Shown: positions 24,698-33,704, counted from the stretch's first letter. The stretch: DNA of 64,000 bases from Opitutaceae bacterium (GCA_016794785.1 JAEUHC010000015.1:389996-453995); one strand, 5' to 3'. Notes: generated by a model from the letters alone, not told the origin. Numbers and translations: made by a program.

Positions 24698-26229
24698 GCG
24701 ACGGTCCTCGGCTTCATCGCCCAAGCGACGCCGAGCGTCACGCCCGTGCCGATGAGCGTGAACCACGGCCAGAAAATCTCCCCGCCAAACGTGCCCTGCC
24801 ACCACGCGCTCGTCGCCGGCAGCTTCGCCGGCCAGTAGAGCAGATTCATCACGACCACGGACGAGATCATCCCGGCCATGGCCGCGCGCATCCCCACGCT
24901 CCGGCCAAAGAGCGCTAGGATCAAGCCGCCAAGCAGCGCGCCGCTTGTGAGCCCGCGCAGGGAAAAGGCGGCGTTGAGGACAAATGTCACCTCCCGCGTG
25001 AGCCAGGCCACGAAGATGAGCGCCACCGACCAGAAGACCGTCGAATGTTTGCTGAAGCGGAGGAACCACGCCTCGTCGCGATGCGGCAGCAGCGGTTTCA
25101 GAAAGTCCATCGTCGAGACCGACGCCAGCGCCGAGATCGCCGAACTGATCGACGACATCGCGGCGGACAAAATCGCGACGATCAGGAAGCCCTTCATCAC
25201 GGGAGGCATCTCCGTCACGATGAAGATGGGAAAGACAAAGTCGTTGGACTTGATGCCCGGGCTGCCCTCCGGGAGCGGAATTTGAAACGAGTGGTGCTGG
25301 TAGAACACCCAGAGCATCACGCCCACGAGCAGGAAAATCAGAAACAGCGGGAAGATCACGACCGCGCTGAAGACGAGCGCCTTCCGCCCCTCGGCCACGT
25401 TGCGGCAGGCGAGCACGCGCTGGACTATGAGTTGATCGGCGCCGTGCGAGGAGAGCACCATCACCGTGCCGCCGATGATGCCCATCCAGAGGTTGAAGGG
25501 TGGGGCGAGGGAGAAGTTGAGGTTGAGCCACTCCAGCTTGCCCGCGCGCGTCGCCTCGCTGATGGCCGTGCTCCACCCGCCGTCGATCAGCGTGGGAATG
25601 TAGAGCAGCGCATACAGGCCGCCGCCGACGAAAAGCACCATCTGCACGGCATCGGTCCAGACAACGGCCTTCATGCCGCCCACGTAGGTGTAGGCCAGCG
25701 AGAGCACGACAAAGAGCAAAATCGCCCCGAGAATCGGATCGACCAGGCCGCCGAGGCTGCACACTTCCTCACCGAGCATGAGGCGGATTGGGATGCACGC
25801 GACATAGACGCGGACGCCGGCCGAGAGCGGTTCAAGAAACAGAAACAGCGCCCCCGCCAGCCGCCGGGCTCCGCGCCCGAGGTGCTGCTCCAGCAGCTGG
25901 TAGGGCGAGAAGATCTCGCCCTTCATATAGTGCGGCACGAGCACGACCGCCAAAATTATCCGGGCGATCACGTAGCCGATGATCATCTGGATGAAGCCCA
26001 GGCTCCCGCCCGCGCCAAACGCGATGGCCGGCACGCCGATGATTGTGAGCGCGCTCGTCTCCGTCGCCACGATTGAGGCGCCGATGCCCCACCACGGGAT
26101 GTCGCGGCCGCCGAGGAAATAGTCGCGCGTGTTGCGCTGGTCCCGGCTGAACCACACCCCCAGCGCGATCATGGCGCCGAGGTAGAGGATGATGACAAGC
26201 CAGTCGCCGACGCCGAAGTAGCCGTTCAT
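24691..26229 (-). CDS. Sodium:solute symporter (SSS family)
   Basis: A 512-residue carrier with about 13 transmembrane helices. The N-terminus NGYFGVGDWLVIILYLGAM and the RNTRDYFLGGRDIPWWGIGAS segment are typical of the SSS sugar/solute branch, as is the central GGMKAVVWTDAVQ. It would take up a sugar or related solute with Na+. The start at 26229 is chosen over an upstream ATG at 26328 because family homology begins here. It is divergent from a PVC hemoprotein gene and convergent with the DUF1343 gene (7-bp overlap at the stops). Confidence 0.92.
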   Translation of the reverse strand: MNGYFGVGDWLVIILYLGAMIALGVWFSRDQRNTRDYFLGGRDIPWWGIGASIVATETSALTIIGVPAIAFGAGGSLGFIQMIIGYVIARIILAVVLVPHYMKGEIFSPYQLLEQHLGRGARRLAGALFLFLEPLSAGVRVYVACIPIRLMLGEEVCSLGGLVDPILGAILLFVVLSLAYTYVGGMKAVVWTDAVQMVLFVGGGLYALLYIPTLIDGGWSTAISEATRAGKLEWLNLNFSLAPPFNLWMGIIGGTVMVLSSHGADQLIVQRVLACRNVAEGRKALVFSAVVIFPLFLIFLLVGVMLWVFYQHHSFQIPLPEGSPGIKSNDFVFPIFIVTEMPPVMKGFLIVAILSAAMSSISSAISALASVSTMDFLKPLLPHRDEAWFLRFSKHSTVFWSVALIFVAWLTREVTFVLNAAFSLRGLTSGALLGGLILALFGRSVGMRAAMAGMISSVVVMNLLYWPAKLPATSAWWQGTFGGEIFWPWFTLIGTGVTLGVAWAMKPRTVAQ

Positions 26230-26326
26230 GGGGTGCGCCGCGATGCAGCAAGAAGCCCCCGTGCTTGGCGAGCCTTTGCTTCGCGGCTCGCGTCCGGCGG
26301 GCAGGTTCGTTTCGTTTTCCCTCTTC
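26230..26326. promoter_or_regulatory. Divergent promoter region, symporter versus PVC hemoprotein
   Basis: This 97-bp gap must hold both start regions. It includes GTTTCGTTT (26309-26317), nine bases of the 12-mer shared by 14470-14481 and 32605-32616 (read here as its complement). It also has a hairpin-like stretch near 26262-26299. No clear -35/-10 pair was identified. Confidence 0.35.
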
Positions 26327-29300
26327 ATGAGCCCCCTCTCTCTCTCCTTGCCCCGGTTTGCGGCGGTGTTTCTCGCGTTCTGGTCCGCGGCCGGCGCCCA
26401 GCCGACCCGCAGCCCCGACTACAACGCCGCTCCCGCCACCCGCGGCCTCGTGCTTCACAAATGGTCCGGCGAAATCAATGTCCCCGATCCGGTCGCCGTC
26501 GCCGTCGATCCGCTGGGGCGGGTCTATGTCTCCGCCACCACCCGCCGCAAGGTCGGCGACCTCGATATCCGCGAGCACACGATGTGGATTCCTGACGACG
26601 TCGGGCTCACGAGCGTCGAGGACAAGCGCGCCTTCTTCAAACGCGAGCTCGCTCCCGGCAAGCTCCGCGCCCCGCGCGGCTCGCTCGCGGACCATAACCG
26701 CGACGGCTCGATCGACTGGAAGGATCTCACGGTTCACACCGAGCGCATCTACCAGCTCCGCGACACCAACGGCGACGGCACGGCGGACAAGATCACGGTC
26801 TTCGCCGAGGGCTTCAACACCGAGGTCACGGGCATCGCCGCGGGCGTCGGCTGGCACGATGGCTGGCTCTACGCCACCATCGCGCCTGATCTGTGGCGCT
26901 TCAAGGACACCAACGACGACGGCGTCGCCGACGTGCGCGAGATCGTGGCGACCGGCTTTGGCGTCCACATCGCCTACGCCGGCCACGACATGCACGGCCC
27001 GATCCCGGGGCCCGACGGCCGCATCTACTGGAGCATCGGCGATAAGGGCCTCAACGTCACCTCCCGCGAGGGGCGCAATTTTTCGTTTCCGAACGAGGGC
27101 GCTGTGATGCGCGTGGAGCCCGACGGCTCCAACTTCGAGGTGTTCGCGCGCGGCCTGCGCAACGTGCAGGAGCCCGCCTTCAGCGACTACGGTGATCTGC
27201 TCGGCGTGGACAACGACGCGGACCAGCCCACCGAGCGCGAGCGCTTCGTCCACATCATCGAGGCGAGCGACACCGGCTGGCGCTGCAATTTCCAATACAT
27301 GCGCACGGACAGCCTCTGGATGCGCGACGGGCTGTGGAAGCCGCGCTTCCCTGGCCAGCCCGCCTATCTGCTTCCTGCGATCGTAAGCTTCTCGGATGGC
27401 CCGGCCGGATTCAAATACGAGCCCGGCACGGCGCTCGGCCGTGCGCAGCGCGGGCTTTGGCTGCTCAACGAATTTCCGTCGGGAAAAATGCGCGCCTTCC
27501 GTGCGGAGCGCGACGGCGCGACCTTCGCGATGAAGGACGCCACCATCCTCAACGACGGCATCATGGGCATCGGCCTCGCCTGGCACCCCGACGGCTCGCT
27601 CTTCATGGCCGACTGGATCGGCGGCTATCCGCTCGACGGGATCGGCGCGGTCTGGCGCGTCGATGCCAAGGACGGGATCGATCAACCGGCGCGCAAGGAG
27701 ACGCAGCGCATCCTGTCGGCAGGTTTTGCGAACGCGCCCGAATCCGAACTCGTCGCGCACCTCGCGCACCGCGATCAGCGGGTGCGCCAGGGAGCGCAGT
27801 TCGAGCTGGCGAAGCGCAACGCCAAGCCCGCGCTGTTGAAGCTCGCGCGCGACAGCCAGGCAAACCACCTCGCGCGCGTGCATGCCGTGTGGGGCCTCGG
27901 TCAGCTGCTGCGCCGCAGCGCCACCGAGTCCGCGACTGTGGCCGCATTGTTGCGCGACGGTGACGCGGAGATCCGCGCGCAGGCGGCGAAAGTGCTCGGC
28001 GATGCCGCTACCTCCGGCGCGAAAGGCGAAGGCAAGGCGCTCATCCCGCTGCTCGCCGACACCGAACCCCGCACACGCCTGCAGGCGGCGATCGCCTTGG
28101 GTAAATTCCGCGAGCCGGCGGCAGTCGAGGCGCTTTTTGCTCTCGCCGCCCGCGAAGGCACCGAGCCCGTCATGCGGCAGGCCATCGTCGCCGGCCTCGC
28201 CGGCTGCGCGACACCCGCGGCCCTCGCCGCGAGGAAATCCGATGCGTCGCAAGGGATCCGCATGTCGGCCGTGATCGCGCTGAGGCGCCTGGCGGCGCCG
28301 GAGATTGCGGTGTTTCTCGATGACGCGGATCCGCTTGTCGCCGCCGAGGCCGCGCGCGGCATCCATGACGACACGTCGATTCCGGCGGCCCTGCCGCAGC
28401 TGGCCGCGCAGCTCGGCGGCGCGCTGCGGGGCGAGCCCGTCACCCGCCGCGCGATCAATGCGGCGCTGCGGCTCGGCACCGCGGCGGATGCCGGCCGCGT
28501 GCTGGCGTTTGCCCTCAACGAGGCGGCGCCGCGCGACCAGCGAATCGAGGCACTCACCGCCCTCAAGGTGTGGGCCAACCCGCCGCGCCTCGACTTGGTT
28601 GATGGCTGGGCCCGGACCTTTGACCCGCAGCGGATCGAGGGCGTGCTCGCGCAGCGCCTCGACGCGCTGCTGGCGCTCGCCGATCCGGGACTGAAGACGC
28701 TCGCGATCGAAATCATGGTGGCGCATTCGCTCAAGGCCGCGCCGGCGCAGATCGCGGCGATTGTCGCGGAGGCGAAGGCCTCGGGCGAGCTGCGGGCGCA
28801 GGCCCTGCGTTTGCTCGGCGGCGACCAGCGCAACGATCCGGCGTTCGAGCGCGCGCTTGATGTGGCGCTGGCCGCCGGCTCGCCGGCGCCGCTTTACCGC
28901 GCGGGTCTTTCCCTGCTGCTGCCCGGCCTGTCCGCCCGCCTCGTGGCGGAGGCTCGCACCGCGCTGGCGAGCCGAGGCGTTCCGGAAAAACAGCACGCGA
29001 TCGCCCTGCTCGCGCAGGCGGGCACGGCGGTGAGCGACGCGTTGCTCGGCACTCTGGCTGATGCGCTCGTCGCCGGGAAATGTGAGCCGGCCCTGAAACT
29101 GGATGTGCTCGAGGCGTTGCAGGCGCGCGAAGCGAAGAACCCCGCGCTCGCCGCCAAGGCGAAGGCCTACGCTGCCACCACCGCGGGCACGACACGGGCC
29201 GAGCTCCTGACCGGCGGTGACATCGGCCGCGGCCGCGACATTGTGGCCAACCATCTCAATGCCAATTGCACCGCGTGCCACGCGACCGAGGCCGCGGGCG

Positions 29301-29680
29301 GCAGCGAGGTCGGGCCCAACCTCCGCACCATCGGGGCGCAGCGCGACGCGGCCCATCTGCTCGAATCGCTGCTTAACCCCGCCGCGCAGATCGCGACCGG
29401 CTACGGGCTCGTTGGCATCACTCTGAAAAACAAGACCGAGATCACCGGCACAATCGCGAAGGAGACGCCGGACGCCGTGACGGTGCGCGCCTTCGACGGC
29501 AAACAGCAGGTGATTCCGCGAGCGGAGATTGCGACCCAGACGCCGCCCGTCTCGATCATGCCGCCGATGGGCGCGATTTTGCAGCCGCGCGAGCTGCGCG
29601 ATGTCGTGACCTACCTTGCCAGCCTCAAGGGCGGCGGCCGCGGCGGGCGGTCCGCGACGAAGCAGGGCGAGGAGCCGTAG
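26327..29680 (+). CDS. PVC-type propeller, HEAT-repeat and cytochrome c protein
   Basis: A 1117-residue exported protein. Signal peptide about 1-25; PVC membrane-bound dehydrogenase-like beta-propeller about 40-460 (VPDPVAVAVDPLGRVYVS, DTNGDGTADK); HEAT-like helical repeats about 470-930; then a PVC heme-binding domain with one heme-c site, CTACH, at residue 981, followed by GPNLRTIGAQR. The C-terminus (PPMGAILQPRELRDVVTYLASL) is that of the PVC heme-binding family. It presumably oxidises a periplasmic substrate and passes electrons to c-type carriers; no substrate is known for this family. The ATG at 26327 fits the signal peptide. It is divergent from the sodium symporter, suggesting co-regulation. 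Confidence 0.86.
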   Translation: MSPLSLSLPRFAAVFLAFWSAAGAQPTRSPDYNAAPATRGLVLHKWSGEINVPDPVAVAVDPLGRVYVSATTRRKVGDLDIREHTMWIPDDVGLTSVEDKRAFFKRELAPGKLRAPRGSLADHNRDGSIDWKDLTVHTERIYQLRDTNGDGTADKITVFAEGFNTEVTGIAAGVGWHDGWLYATIAPDLWRFKDTNDDGVADVREIVATGFGVHIAYAGHDMHGPIPGPDGRIYWSIGDKGLNVTSREGRNFSFPNEGAVMRVEPDGSNFEVFARGLRNVQEPAFSDYGDLLGVDNDADQPTERERFVHIIEASDTGWRCNFQYMRTDSLWMRDGLWKPRFPGQPAYLLPAIVSFSDGPAGFKYEPGTALGRAQRGLWLLNEFPSGKMRAFRAERDGATFAMKDATILNDGIMGIGLAWHPDGSLFMADWIGGYPLDGIGAVWRVDAKDGIDQPARKETQRILSAGFANAPESELVAHLAHRDQRVRQGAQFELAKRNAKPALLKLARDSQANHLARVHAVWGLGQLLRRSATESATVAALLRDGDAEIRAQAAKVLGDAATSGAKGEGKALIPLLADTEPRTRLQAAIALGKFREPAAVEALFALAAREGTEPVMRQAIVAGLAGCATPAALAARKSDASQGIRMSAVIALRRLAAPEIAVFLDDADPLVAAEAARGIHDDTSIPAALPQLAAQLGGALRGEPVTRRAINAALRLGTAADAGRVLAFALNEAAPRDQRIEALTALKVWANPPRLDLVDGWARTFDPQRIEGVLAQRLDALLALADPGLKTLAIEIMVAHSLKAAPAQIAAIVAEAKASGELRAQALRLLGGDQRNDPAFERALDVALAAGSPAPLYRAGLSLLLPGLSARLVAEARTALASRGVPEKQHAIALLAQAGTAVSDALLGTLADALVAGKCEPALKLDVLEALQAREAKNPALAAKAKAYAATTAGTTRAELLTGGDIGRGRDIVANHLNANCTACHATEAAGGSEVGPNLRTIGAQRDAAHLLESLLNPAAQIATGYGLVGITLKNKTEITGTIAKETPDAVTVRAFDGKQQVIPRAEIATQTPPVSIMPPMGAILQPRELRDVVTYLASLKGGGRGGRSATKQGEEP

Positions 29681-29740
29681 GCTTTTTCTGGAGCCGAGGC
29701 GCCCTCGCCGCGGTTTTGTTGGCCCGCGGAAAGATGGGTC

Positions 29741-29872
29741 AGACCAACGGATATTCGTTTTGGACTGTCCTTGCGAGGAGTGGGCGACGAATGAATCGAG
29801 CTGGATTGCCGCGGTGCGCTACGCACACCTCGCAATGACAAAGGTCCAAGAATTGGCGGATGTTTGGATTGG
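29741..29872. repeat. Imperfect palindromic element, copy 1
   Basis: Arms 29760-29778 and 29828-29849 form a long imperfect palindrome: TTGGAC against GTCCAA, and TGTCCTTGCGAGG against CCTCGCAATGACA. The whole segment is homologous to that at 35199-35323, including the central GCTGGATTGCC and the flanking GCGGATGTTTGG. It fits a small non-coding mobile (MITE-like) element. It occupies part of the 284-bp gap between the PVC gene and the YchJ-like gene; the rest of the gap shows nothing recognisable. Confidence 0.7.
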
Positions 29873-29964
29873 ACGCGGCGAGGGCGCCGCATCCCCAACC
29901 AAACCTTCGTGGGCACGCCTTCGGGCTCGCGTGCGATTCGCGCGGTGTTTCTAGTTTTGCGCTG

Positions 29965-30480
29965 ATGTCCTCTCCGACCACCACCCGTCCTCCCGTCGTC
30001 TCCGCGTCGCCGTGCCCGTGTGGCAGCGGCCGCACGTTTGGCGAGTGCTGCGAACCGCTGCTGAAGCAGACGCGCACCGCCGCCAACGCCGAGGAACTCA
30101 TGCGCTCGCGGTTCACCGCCCACTGTGTCGGTGATCACCGGCACCTGCACCGCACTTATCTCGAGACCTCGCGCCACCCGTTTGTCGAGGAACCGGCGGG
30201 CGAGGAGGTGCAGTGGACACGGCTCGTGATCCGATCGCACGAGCCGGAGGTGAAGCCGGATCTCTCGCATGTCGATTTCACCGCCTACTTCGCGGGCAAC
30301 GACGAGGCCGAGCACCCGATGCACGAGAAGTCCGAGTTTCGCCGCATCGAAGGCCAGTGGTTCTTCGTGCGCCCGCTCCGCGAGGGGCCGGCGCCCGTGC
30401 GCGCCGCCGTGAAGGCCGGTCGCAACGACCCGTGCCCCTGCGGCAGCGGGAAGAAGTTCAAGCACTGCTGCGGGCGCTGA
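29965..30480 (+). CDS. YchJ-family protein with two SEC-C zinc motifs
   Basis: A 171-residue protein with the YchJ (UPF0225) layout. An N-terminal SEC-C motif (CPCGSGRTFGECC, about residues 15-28) is followed by an NTF2-like middle (AEELMRSRFTAHCVGD and FRRIEGQWFFV), then a second SEC-C motif at the extreme C-terminus (NDPCPCGSGKKFKHCCGR). SEC-C motifs bind zinc. The family's cellular role is not established. The start at 29965 removes an upstream extension that runs through repeat-adjacent DNA. A large-loop hairpin follows the stop directly. Confidence 0.88.
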   Translation: MSSPTTTRPPVVSASPCPCGSGRTFGECCEPLLKQTRTAANAEELMRSRFTAHCVGDHRHLHRTYLETSRHPFVEEPAGEEVQWTRLVIRSHEPEVKPDLSHVDFTAYFAGNDEAEHPMHEKSEFRRIEGQWFFVRPLREGPAPVRAAVKAGRNDPCPCGSGKKFKHCCGR

Positions 30481-30529
30481 GGGCCACAGCGGGGCTCGCG
30501 GCTGCGGTTCCAGGCTAGTGTGGCCCTTT
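30481..30529 (+). terminator. Possible terminator after the YchJ-like gene
   Basis: GGGCCACA (30481-30488) and TGTGGCCC (30519-30526) are perfect inverted copies, followed by TTTG. The loop is long (30 nt) and GC-rich, so efficiency is doubtful. Confidence 0.35.
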
Positions 30530-30640
30530 GCGTAATAGCAGGAGTGTCGCAATTCGGTGGGCGTGGTCCTCCTGCCACTCACGGGGCGAGTTGCAGTTTC
30601 GGCGCATCACCAACTCTCCGAAAGCGCGTGGCGGCGATCC

Positions 30641-31120
30641 CTAACCTTTTCGGTTGTGCCGCTCGTCGTAAAGTGTGCGCGCTTTCCGGTATACGGCTTC
30701 GGGTGTTCCCGAACCGAATCGCTCAATAATGTGCGCATGCATGATACGATTGTAGCTGGAAACATACTCGACCAAGGCTTCGGTCACAAGACATCCGGCT
30801 AAATCTCGGGATTCGACATCGAACTCCCGCTTCCAAATCTCCTTCAACTCGGAATTCCAAGGATAGGGCAGGCCATATCCTAGCAGCACAACTTTTCCCG
30901 CGCGCAGATCTAACGACGCTTCATGCGCACCATCGCGTCCCTCGTATTCGTCGCCATTCGTCGTGGTGATGGGCGGGAGAATCGCAACGGCGTTTCTTTT
31001 CCACCACTGAGGCGATTCACCGGCGAATTGAACCTTGGTTGTGCGAGGCCCCCACCAGCGAAAATAGACCACAAATGCCAGCATCAGGGCCGCTGGAATT
31101 ATCAAATAGACGCGCTTCAT
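30641..31120 (-). CDS. Small membrane-anchored protein of unknown function
   Basis: A 159-residue protein I do not recognise. An N-terminal hydrophobic helix (about 5-22, LIIPAALMLAFVVYF) acts as signal or anchor. The rest is soluble with a tryptophan-rich start (FRWWGPRTT, SPQWWKRN) and the striking stretch ITTTNGDEYEGRDGAHEA. It is probably exposed to the periplasm. Base composition is clearly lower in GC than the neighbours, and it stands alone between two unrelated genes, both consistent with transfer. No partner gene is evident. Confidence 0.65.
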   Translation of the reverse strand: MKRVYLIIPAALMLAFVVYFRWWGPRTTKVQFAGESPQWWKRNAVAILPPITTTNGDEYEGRDGAHEASLDLRAGKVVLLGYGLPYPWNSELKEIWKREFDVESRDLAGCLVTEALVEYVSSYNRIMHAHIIERFGSGTPEAVYRKARTLYDERHNRKG

Positions 31121-31284
31121 GAATGTAAGAACGCAGGAGCCGCAGCGTTCTTAGGATACCGGTCTCATTCGCTTTCGTCGCGTTTTTGAACAGACGCGCG
31201 GAGCGGATGATGAAAAGGAAATGCAGATTTCGAGGGGCGAATCTCTAGGCCGTGTCTTAGTCGCCCCACCGAAATGCAGCGACT

Positions 31285-32586
31285 TCACGACGTCTTAATC
31301 TGCCGCGTCTTGGAATCGTAGGTCGTCTTTTTGCCGGTGTCGTAGGCGATGACGGCCATCATCACGGCCACGGCGTGTTGGAAGCCGGCGTCGATGCTGG
31401 CGTGCGGGGTCTCGCCGCTGCGCATGCACTCGAGCCAGTTGAGCCAGTGGTCCGGGCGCTTGATCGGCGTGACTTCGATCTTGCCGCGGATGGAGCCGTC
31501 GCGCTTGCGGCCGCCTTCGGCGCTGTAATACGGCGCGTTCCAGTTATCGACGGAGAGCGTGCCTTTCTCGCCGAAGAATTTCCGGGTGTTGCCGGCGCTG
31601 TTGCCAAAGTTGTTGGAGCTCGTGACGACGAAGCCCTCGGGATACATCCACGTGGCGATCACGTTGTCGGGCGTGGTGAAGTTGTTCTCGTCCTTCCAGG
31701 TCGTCACGCCGCCGAGGCACACGCACGACTGGGGCAGGCCGCAGTCCATCACATAGTGCATGAGGTCGAGGAAGTGCGCGCCCCACTGCGGGACGGGGCC
31801 CTGGCAGAACTCGTAGTAGCCATACCAGGCGGAATACTTCCGCGCGTCGAAGGCCTGCTTGGGGGTGTCGCCGAGGAACTCGTTCCAATCGACGTCCTCC
31901 TTTTTGATGTCCTTGCCGAGGTAGGAATACCAGTAGGGCTTGTCGCCGTTGCGGCTCTCGTCGATGCGCATGACCTTGCCGAGCACGCCGGACTTCATGA
32001 GCTCGCGGGCGCCGACGACGCCGGGGAAGCTGCGGAGCTGCGTGCCGACCTGGATGATGCTGCCGGCGGCCTGCGCAGCCTTGGCGGCATCGTAGGCCTT
32101 GACGAGCTTGGCGAAATCCGTGGCGAGCGGCTTCTCGACGTAGATGTGCTTGCGGGCCTTGGCGGCGGCCTCGAGGTGCGTGGTGTGCAGATGATCGGGC
32201 GAGGCGATCATTACGGCGTCGATTCCATCCATCGCGAGCAAGTCGCGGTAGGAGACGAACTCCTTGGCGGGGCGGCCGAAGTTTTTCTGCACGACACCGT
32301 TCATCCTTTCGCGGGCGACCTTCCACGGGTCGGCGATGGCGACGACCTCGAAGTTGGTGGCGTCCTTGTGCGGGAGGATGCCGTTGACGAGATGGGCGTC
32401 GCGGCCGCGGCTGCCGCAGCCGATGTGGGCGATGCGGATGCGGTCGTTGGCGCCGATGGAGTTGGCGCGTTCCTTGGCGGTGAGGAAACGCGGGGTGGCG
32501 GCGACGAGCGCGGTGCCGGCGGCGGCCTTGGCGGAGGTCTTCAGGAAGTCGCGGCGGGGGAGGGGGGATTGGGCGGGGGGATTCAT
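31285..32586 (-). CDS. Tat-exported Gfo/Idh/MocA oxidoreductase
   Basis: A 433-residue protein. A twin-arginine signal (PRRDFLKTSAKAAAG, about residues 10-40) precedes a Rossmann domain with GCGSRGRDAHL and the EKPLA motif (VEKPLATDF), whose Lys is catalytic in the family, then the Gfo/Idh/MocA C-terminal fold. It would oxidise or reduce a sugar hydroxyl using bound NAD(P), as in exported glucose-fructose oxidoreductase. Start 32586 is set by the Tat signal; further upstream the frame runs into a palindromic repeat. The repeat separates it by 138 bp from the TIM-barrel gene on the same strand. Confidence 0.9.
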   Translation of the reverse strand: MNPPAQSPLPRRDFLKTSAKAAAGTALVAATPRFLTAKERANSIGANDRIRIAHIGCGSRGRDAHLVNGILPHKDATNFEVVAIADPWKVARERMNGVVQKNFGRPAKEFVSYRDLLAMDGIDAVMIASPDHLHTTHLEAAAKARKHIYVEKPLATDFAKLVKAYDAAKAAQAAGSIIQVGTQLRSFPGVVGARELMKSGVLGKVMRIDESRNGDKPYWYSYLGKDIKKEDVDWNEFLGDTPKQAFDARKYSAWYGYYEFCQGPVPQWGAHFLDLMHYVMDCGLPQSCVCLGGVTTWKDENNFTTPDNVIATWMYPEGFVVTSSNNFGNSAGNTRKFFGEKGTLSVDNWNAPYYSAEGGRKRDGSIRGKIEVTPIKRPDHWLNWLECMRSGETPHASIDAGFQHAVAVMMAVIAYDTGKKTTYDSKTRQIKTS

Positions 32587-32604
32587 GGTGAGAAAAGAAG
32601 GCGT

Positions 32605-32616
32605 GGTTTCGTTTGG
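32605..32616. promoter_or_regulatory. 12-mer shared with the 14.5-kb divergent region
   Basis: GGTTTCGTTTGG is the exact complement of CCAAACGAAACC at 14470-14481. It lies 18 bp before the Gfo/Idh/MocA start codon. Two exact copies in front of two Tat-exported sugar-enzyme genes suggest a common regulator; this is inference from two sites. Confidence 0.4.
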
Positions 32617-32617
32617 T

Positions 32618-32715
32618 TTGTCATTCTGAGCGCAGCGAAGAATCCACTTGGACCTTCGCACCGCATGGAGGAGTCGTGGCTCCTGCTGGATTCTTCGCTG
32701 CGCTCAGAATGACAA
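32618..32715. repeat. Perfect 29-bp inverted repeat with 40-bp centre
   Basis: The arms 32618-32646 and 32687-32715 are perfect inverted copies, beginning TTGTCATTCTGAGCG and ending with its complement. The 40-bp centre has only a short inner pairing. It lies between the stop of the TIM-barrel gene (32725) and the start of the Gfo/Idh/MocA gene (32586), in the middle of what would otherwise be one operon. TTGTCATTCTGAGC-type palindromes are scattered in many bacterial genomes as non-coding repeats. Its transcript would form a very strong hairpin. Confidence 0.85.
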
Positions 32716-32724
32716 TGAGTGGGA

Positions 32725-33702
32725 TTAAGCGACGAGGATTTGGTCGAGTTTCTGGGAGAGGTGGTTGAGGAATTCCTGCGGCGGCAGGTCGCGCGGGGCG
32801 CCCTGCTCGGTGATGAGCCAGCCGGTGTAGTTGATCTCGTCGAAGGCTTTCATCACGGCCGGCCAGTCGCTGTCGCCGTGCAAGAGCTCGACGTTGAAGC
32901 CGGAATAAGGGCCCGTCTCGTCGCGCAGCTTGCGGCTATATTCCTTCACGTGGACGGCCGCGATGCGCGGGCCGAGGAGGCGCGCCCATTGCTCGGGCCA
33001 GCCCAGGTTCACGACGTTGCCGACGTCAAAATGCCATTTCACCGCCGGCGATTTGAACGAATCGCAGTATTCCACCGCCTCCAGCGGGCTGAGGAGAAAC
33101 TGGTTCCAGACGTTCTCGAGGGCGATCGCGACGCCGAGTTCCTCGGCGAGCGGCACGCACTTCCTGATCTCCTCGACGGAGCGCTTCCACGCGTCGGCGT
33201 AGGCGATGTCCTTCCTCACCACGGCGGGCACGAGCAGCACGGATTTCGCGCCGTAGGCCTTGGCGTCGCGCAGCGCGATCTTGAGGTTGTTGACGCTGGT
33301 CTCGCGGTCGGCGGGATTCGGCGACGAGAGCGGGTGGCTCCAGTGCGAAGCCATCAGCACGCTGGCGATCTCGAGGCCCGCGGCGTCGCGGGCGGCCAGG
33401 ACATCGGTGTTGTTCTGGCCGCTGCTGACTTCGACGCCGTGGAAACCGGCGGTCTTGAGCATGCGAAACTTCTCCGTGAGCGAGAGCGACTCCGTGCCGC
33501 GGCGCGGGAACGTCGAGAACATCAGGCCCTTCTTGTTTACGCGCGGCGTGGTGCGCGAGGGCTTGAACGCGGCCGGCCCGGCGGAGGCTTCAGGCCGATT
33601 CGCGGGACGTTTCTTTTTCGTGTCGGCCTCGGCGCCGAGCAGCCCGAGCGGGGTGAGCGCGGCGACGGCGGCGGAGGATTGGAGGAAGGCGCGGCGGTCC
33701 AT
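32725..33702 (-). CDS. Exported sugar isomerase/epimerase-like TIM barrel
   Basis: A 325-residue protein with a Tat-like signal (MDRRAFLQSSAAVAAL, cleaved after about residue 25), a charged Lys/Arg/Pro-rich linker to about residue 60, then a xylose-isomerase-like TIM barrel. Candidate metal ligands sit in IALENVWN, KWHFDVGN, AAVHVKEY and WLITEQGA. As with the homologue at 13497, export argues for a free sugar or keto-sugar as substrate. The start ATG lies 2 bp after the stop of the double-DUF1080 gene, so the two are co-transcribed. Confidence 0.87.
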   Translation of the reverse strand: MDRRAFLQSSAAVAALTPLGLLGAEADTKKKRPANRPEASAGPAAFKPSRTTPRVNKKGLMFSTFPRRGTESLSLTEKFRMLKTAGFHGVEVSSGQNNTDVLAARDAAGLEIASVLMASHWSHPLSSPNPADRETSVNNLKIALRDAKAYGAKSVLLVPAVVRKDIAYADAWKRSVEEIRKCVPLAEELGVAIALENVWNQFLLSPLEAVEYCDSFKSPAVKWHFDVGNVVNLGWPEQWARLLGPRIAAVHVKEYSRKLRDETGPYSGFNVELLHGDSDWPAVMKAFDEINYTGWLITEQGAPRDLPPQEFLNHLSQKLDQILVA

Positions 33703-33704
33703 AG

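Noticed and set aside
25832..29356. Long minus-strand frame opposite the second PVC gene
   Set aside because: Arg/Gly-rich shadow translation; the plus strand has clear propeller, HEAT and heme motifs.
32587..32661. N-terminal extension of the Gfo/Idh/MocA gene
   Set aside because: It translates one arm of the 29-bp inverted repeat; the Tat signal begins after the ATG at 32586.
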